Below, piece by piece: positions 53,191 to 64,000 of a DNA stretch of 64,000 nt. Made by a program: the position numbers and the translations under genes. The stretch spans positions 20,605,383 through 20,669,382 of the forward strand of contig NC_135252.1 in NCBI RefSeq assembly GCF_964204865.1. Reading direction: 5' to 3'. The DNA is from Styela clava. Its lineage: Eukaryota > Chordata > Ascidiacea > Stolidobranchia > Styelidae. Each line of letters begins with the position of its first letter. Positions within the stretch are counted from its first letter, which is position 1. The notes beneath the pieces were generated by a model. The model was not told the DNA's origin. It saw only the letters and a list, made by a program, of their open reading frames with translations, and ran no database searches.

Positions 53191-54975
53191 CTGGTTAAAA
53201 GTGCTATGTCATGATTCATGGTAATGATTCAGCATTCTTGGAATAGGAGATTAGGAATAGGAGAATAGGAATAGGAGAATAAAAAGAATATGATTGTGCA
53301 GTCTCATTATCTTTCCCACTCCCCCAGGATAAATATGAACTTTCCAATCTACTTGTCTTTGCTAACATAGGAAGTGTACACTGTCATTTTATAAATTGTT
53401 TCAATCATGTTTTTTATCTTTCTTATTAATAAAATATTGTATTTGTCAGAATAGTTGACTGGTGTGGTGTTATATCTGTTGGGATGTAATTCACTTTTGG
53501 TGTTGTGCAGTGTAGGAGAGGCTCCAGTCATTTACTCAACTAGAGTTGACTAAAATAAACCACCATTTATGAAGTGACTGAAGTCATTTTTAACTTAAAT
53601 GTAACTTAAAATTAAATTCTAATGAACTAATCGCCAGAGAGACTTGACACAAGACTCTTGTAACTTGGGATTTAGGGACTTAAGTTCAAGATGGGTTTTT
53701 AAAAGTTTGGATAATGTTTTTGGCAGCTAAATCGAGAATAGGTGAAGTATAAACAAGCCCTCCAACATCTTCCTATAAGTATAGGAAGGTCATGCTATCA
53801 TTAACTCTAATTGAGTCGCCTTTACCCAGACAACAGTTTTAAAGTTAATTTTTTTGAGAGATTTTAGAACTGCATTTTACTTCTTTAAAATTTAGAACAC
53901 TCACTCGAAACGGTGGAATGTTTAATCACCACCAAACACAGACTAGAATTGTAAGGGAAGTCAACGTGAACTGTGCTTCTGGTCCAGCAACACTTCATCA
54001 CATGATTGGAACCTGGGAAGCCAAGAACCCTAATCCGAGACACCAATATCATCCCTGCAACGGGCCTGTGGAGTCCACTCCAAATCCTTAGTCTTTTCAA
54101 AAAATGAATCAGATTACCAAATCATCGCTAACAAAAATTTCAACCCAGCTTGGAACACCAAGGTATCTATGTCGTTCACCCATATCAGTACAAGAATACC
54201 AAATCCTAACTCCATGGCCCTTCTGCCCAGACTGTTGTTGCAACTGCTAATTGAAACTTTTGACATTACTAATGTGACTATTAGTATGACAAACTAATAT
54301 GACATTATCCATTAAAGATTATCAAATTAAAGAAAGGTTTGCCTGCACCCAGCAAGATGGCAGTGCTAACACAGTGCAACAACTCTTGATAGGATGGTGA
54401 ACCACCCTTCTAATATGAACCTTCAAACGATCAATCCTTTCACATACATTCATCCCCAACAGGAAAGAAAACCAGTAAACTCAATCAATATAGTCTAACA
54501 CAGGGGTTGCAACCTGCGACCCAAATGTGACACTTAAGGAAAAATTGTGCAGCTCGGGAAACGAGTGTTTAAATTTAGTATAATCTGCTACAGGAGAGTA
54601 GTAATTCTAATCCCTTTGCATATACCAAGTTCAAATCATTATCTGTATTCTATGATGTTACAATGCCCTAACAGCAGGCTTGTGCGAAGCGAACAACCAC
54701 GTCATAAGATCATTAATCAAAATTTTTATGCTTGCAACTACTAGAAAGCCCATGTTGAAAGTATATGCAACCCGCGGTTTCACCCAGTTATTTGTATCTG
54801 TCCCTCCTGTATTGAAGGTTGCACACCCCTGTTATAAAGGAGTGTAACACATAGCACAATGACCCAAATCTCAGTCAAAATCAAAACAAAAATCGATTCT
54901 CCGAAATAACTTTGTTTATTCCCACACACATGTAACAGAATATAATAAATATTAAAGTTTTAGAATGTTGTTGCT
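53191..54975. other. Intergenic between converging HMG-box and NDUFV1 genes
   Basis: AATAAA at about 53279 may serve the HMG-box gene. The open frame on the minus strand at 53885-54100 has no recognisable domain. A hAT-like element lies at 54501-54831. No gene is supported. Confidence 0.55.
54501..54831. mobile_element. hAT-like MITE, 331 bp
   Basis: Ends CAGGGGTTGCAACCT and AGGTTGCACACCCCTG are imperfect inverted repeats. Flanks do not show a clear target duplication, so the copy is old. Confidence 0.6.
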
Positions 54976-62128
<7,153 letters not shown>

Positions 62129-64000
62129 ATTGGAATTCGCGGGCCTTCAAGGCCCTTCAAAGACTAAATACAAACAAAAACCGCCCAAATCCTAATTAAC
62201 AAACTGCGGAAAAATGTAAAAGTTCAGCTAAAAATATAAAAGTGAATGCTATCAGTCAAGAAGAGTCAACCAAAGTGGCTAAACTTCACAGTTGCTCTTC
62301 ACCGACCTCTGGTGGATTCTCAGACATCGGATCGGTCAATGAAGATATTCATTCGATCGGTACAACCAACGACTAACGGGTACAACCGTAAATATATACT
62401 ACTACGGTACAACACATCGCAACATCTATCTAACACACTTTTGAGCGAGCATTCTTTATAGAGCTTCTACCTGATATGCCCGTACTACTACTAATTCTAT
62501 TTAGCAACTATTCACTACAGTGCTTATATAACAGTTAAACGAGGCGATAAATGCTTTAGTTACGTAACATCAAAATTGAAGGCGTTACAAGGTAGTATCT
62601 TTATAGGCGTGAAGGTGAATCGCGTTATAAATTACTTTGAATTCAACTTCCGTTAGATCCTGAATTACTGTTAATAATGTCACTATAACTCTGAGCAATG
62701 ACATTAAACAACATGATAGGCAACTCTGACGTCACTCCATAAGGCTACAGGCAAAAGATTGTATTTCATGATACGCACCAATGCACATATTTCTCGTCGC
62801 CTTTCGCGACTGTTTTCCGCTCGCTTTTGCTACTCGGCGTTTTCTTTACGTGTAGTACCTGCCTTTTTGCGCCTGTAACGAAAGAAAATAATCCTTATAT
62901 CTAAGAAGTTTTGCTCACTTGGAAAGCTGGAATTGCAGACAAGCTGCGAAGAGTAATTCTGCACATCATAGACGTTTTTTTATCAGAGAAGATTACAAAC
63001 GCGATAGCATAAAGATTTGTTTGGAACATTTTGCAGATAATGACAAAGTTCAAAGTTAATAATTTTAATGTTTGCGCTTAAACATTGAAATTTCATTTAA
63101 AGAGGGTGTCATACAAAACAGCAAAACTGTTTTTACTTCTTTTTACGGTGCTGTGGTACAATTCCATAACACAATGTTTGCACCTATCGAACTTGCTTTA
63201 GTAGGTGAATTTCTTAGACATATTACATATTCAGCTAATCGTAGGTAGCATTTCTGGTACATAATGCCCCGTAGATAGGTTTGTGTCTAAATTTAGCTCA
63301 TAGCTCACTAATTAATATTATCTTCGATGCAGGAGGTTGCAGGGCTAAATTCAACTTTCAGCCTTACCGATCACCTGACGATGATCATTTAGTTTGGCTC
63401 GAGCAAGTCCTCTTGATAGACTTGTGTGAATGGGAACTACCTATATGTTTTGCCTTCCTCCGATTTTAGGAGAAAATTTATTCTGAGGGATTTCGCATAT
63501 AATTCTCATTGATTGTTGGCTGTTTATAATTTCTATTAATTGTGAATTCTGTTATAACGGAGAGTTAAAAAAATTTTTACGTAATTTACTGGCACCTTTT
63601 TCTTGTCAATACTCGAAGCTGAGGTAATAAACAAGACAATACATTTATGTCATCTGGAAGCAAAATATGCACACTAATTAAAAGTTTGACACATTGAGAT
63701 AATACACCATGACAGAAAATACAAGTTAAAGATGTATATGACCATTACATGGTAATTAAAATTAAAAAAATAGGGGCTGTGGAGTATAGAAAGTTCAAGA
63801 CAAAGTAAAGAACAAAAGTTTATAGCTCATGAACTCCCAATTTTGCCCCCATTGCTTTGTGAGAGCCAATATATTCCGAGTGGGTGAATTGGTTTACCTT
63901 TATAATAGCAACGATTTTGTATTTAATATAGCGAGATTTTTTTCAATTTATTTAAAGTGATATTATTTCCCAAAGCAATGCTTGAATCGTGTAGAGTAGA
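62129..64000. other. Upstream of NDUFV1; no gene recognised
   Basis: AT-rich sequence whose short frames show no domain. The first few hundred bases should include the NDUFV1 promoter, but I see no TATA box or other element I could name. No repeat family of the window is evident here. Confidence 0.5.

Overview
The window is nuclear DNA of an invertebrate animal. It is AT-rich, its genes are interrupted by spliceosomal introns with GT-AG borders, and it is packed with short DNA transposons and tRNA-derived SINEs. A marine deuterostome such as a tunicate is plausible from gene content and short introns, but nothing in the sequence proves the phylum. Exon-intron models were built by hand: each junction listed was checked for reading phase, and the four conserved models add up to lengths close to their human counterparts.

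Region 1 (about 2.5-25 kb) is accessory. It holds a secreted cysteine-rich protein made of phase-1 exons (2573-7394), followed by two tandemly duplicated type II membrane C-type lectin genes (10750-13001, 5' exon not found; 15669-23548, complete at 328 aa). The lectins share exon phases, a transmembrane exon, a neck ending in the same residues, and a CTLD with an EPN motif. The second has an 11-residue neck repeat that the first lacks, and its introns contain a mariner fragment and a 2.8-kb hAT transposon with a broken transposase. A SINE tail lies directly against the last exon of the first lectin gene.

Region 2 (25.6-62.1 kb) is a row of conserved housekeeping genes: FCF1 (+; rRNA processing), TMEM248 (-), a ZC3H13/Flacc orthologue (+; m6A writer complex), an HMG-box protein with an INO80-subunit-like coil (+), and NDUFV1 (-; complex I 51-kDa subunit, 10 exons). 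TMEM248 and ZC3H13 are head to head with about 1 kb between start codons. Several genes have very short 3' ends: in FCF1 and NDUFV1 the AATAAA signal overlaps the stop codon.

Mobile DNA dominates the rest. At least ten hAT-type elements can be delimited by terminal inverted repeats and 8-bp target duplications, including a 5,863-bp non-coding element inside a SINE in a TMEM248 intron, which itself carries a nested 1,145-bp element. I found no rRNA or tRNA genes, no CRISPR array and no prokaryotic or viral genes. About 27.6-31.6 kb, 53.2-54.9 kb and 62.1-64.0 kb hold no gene I can support.
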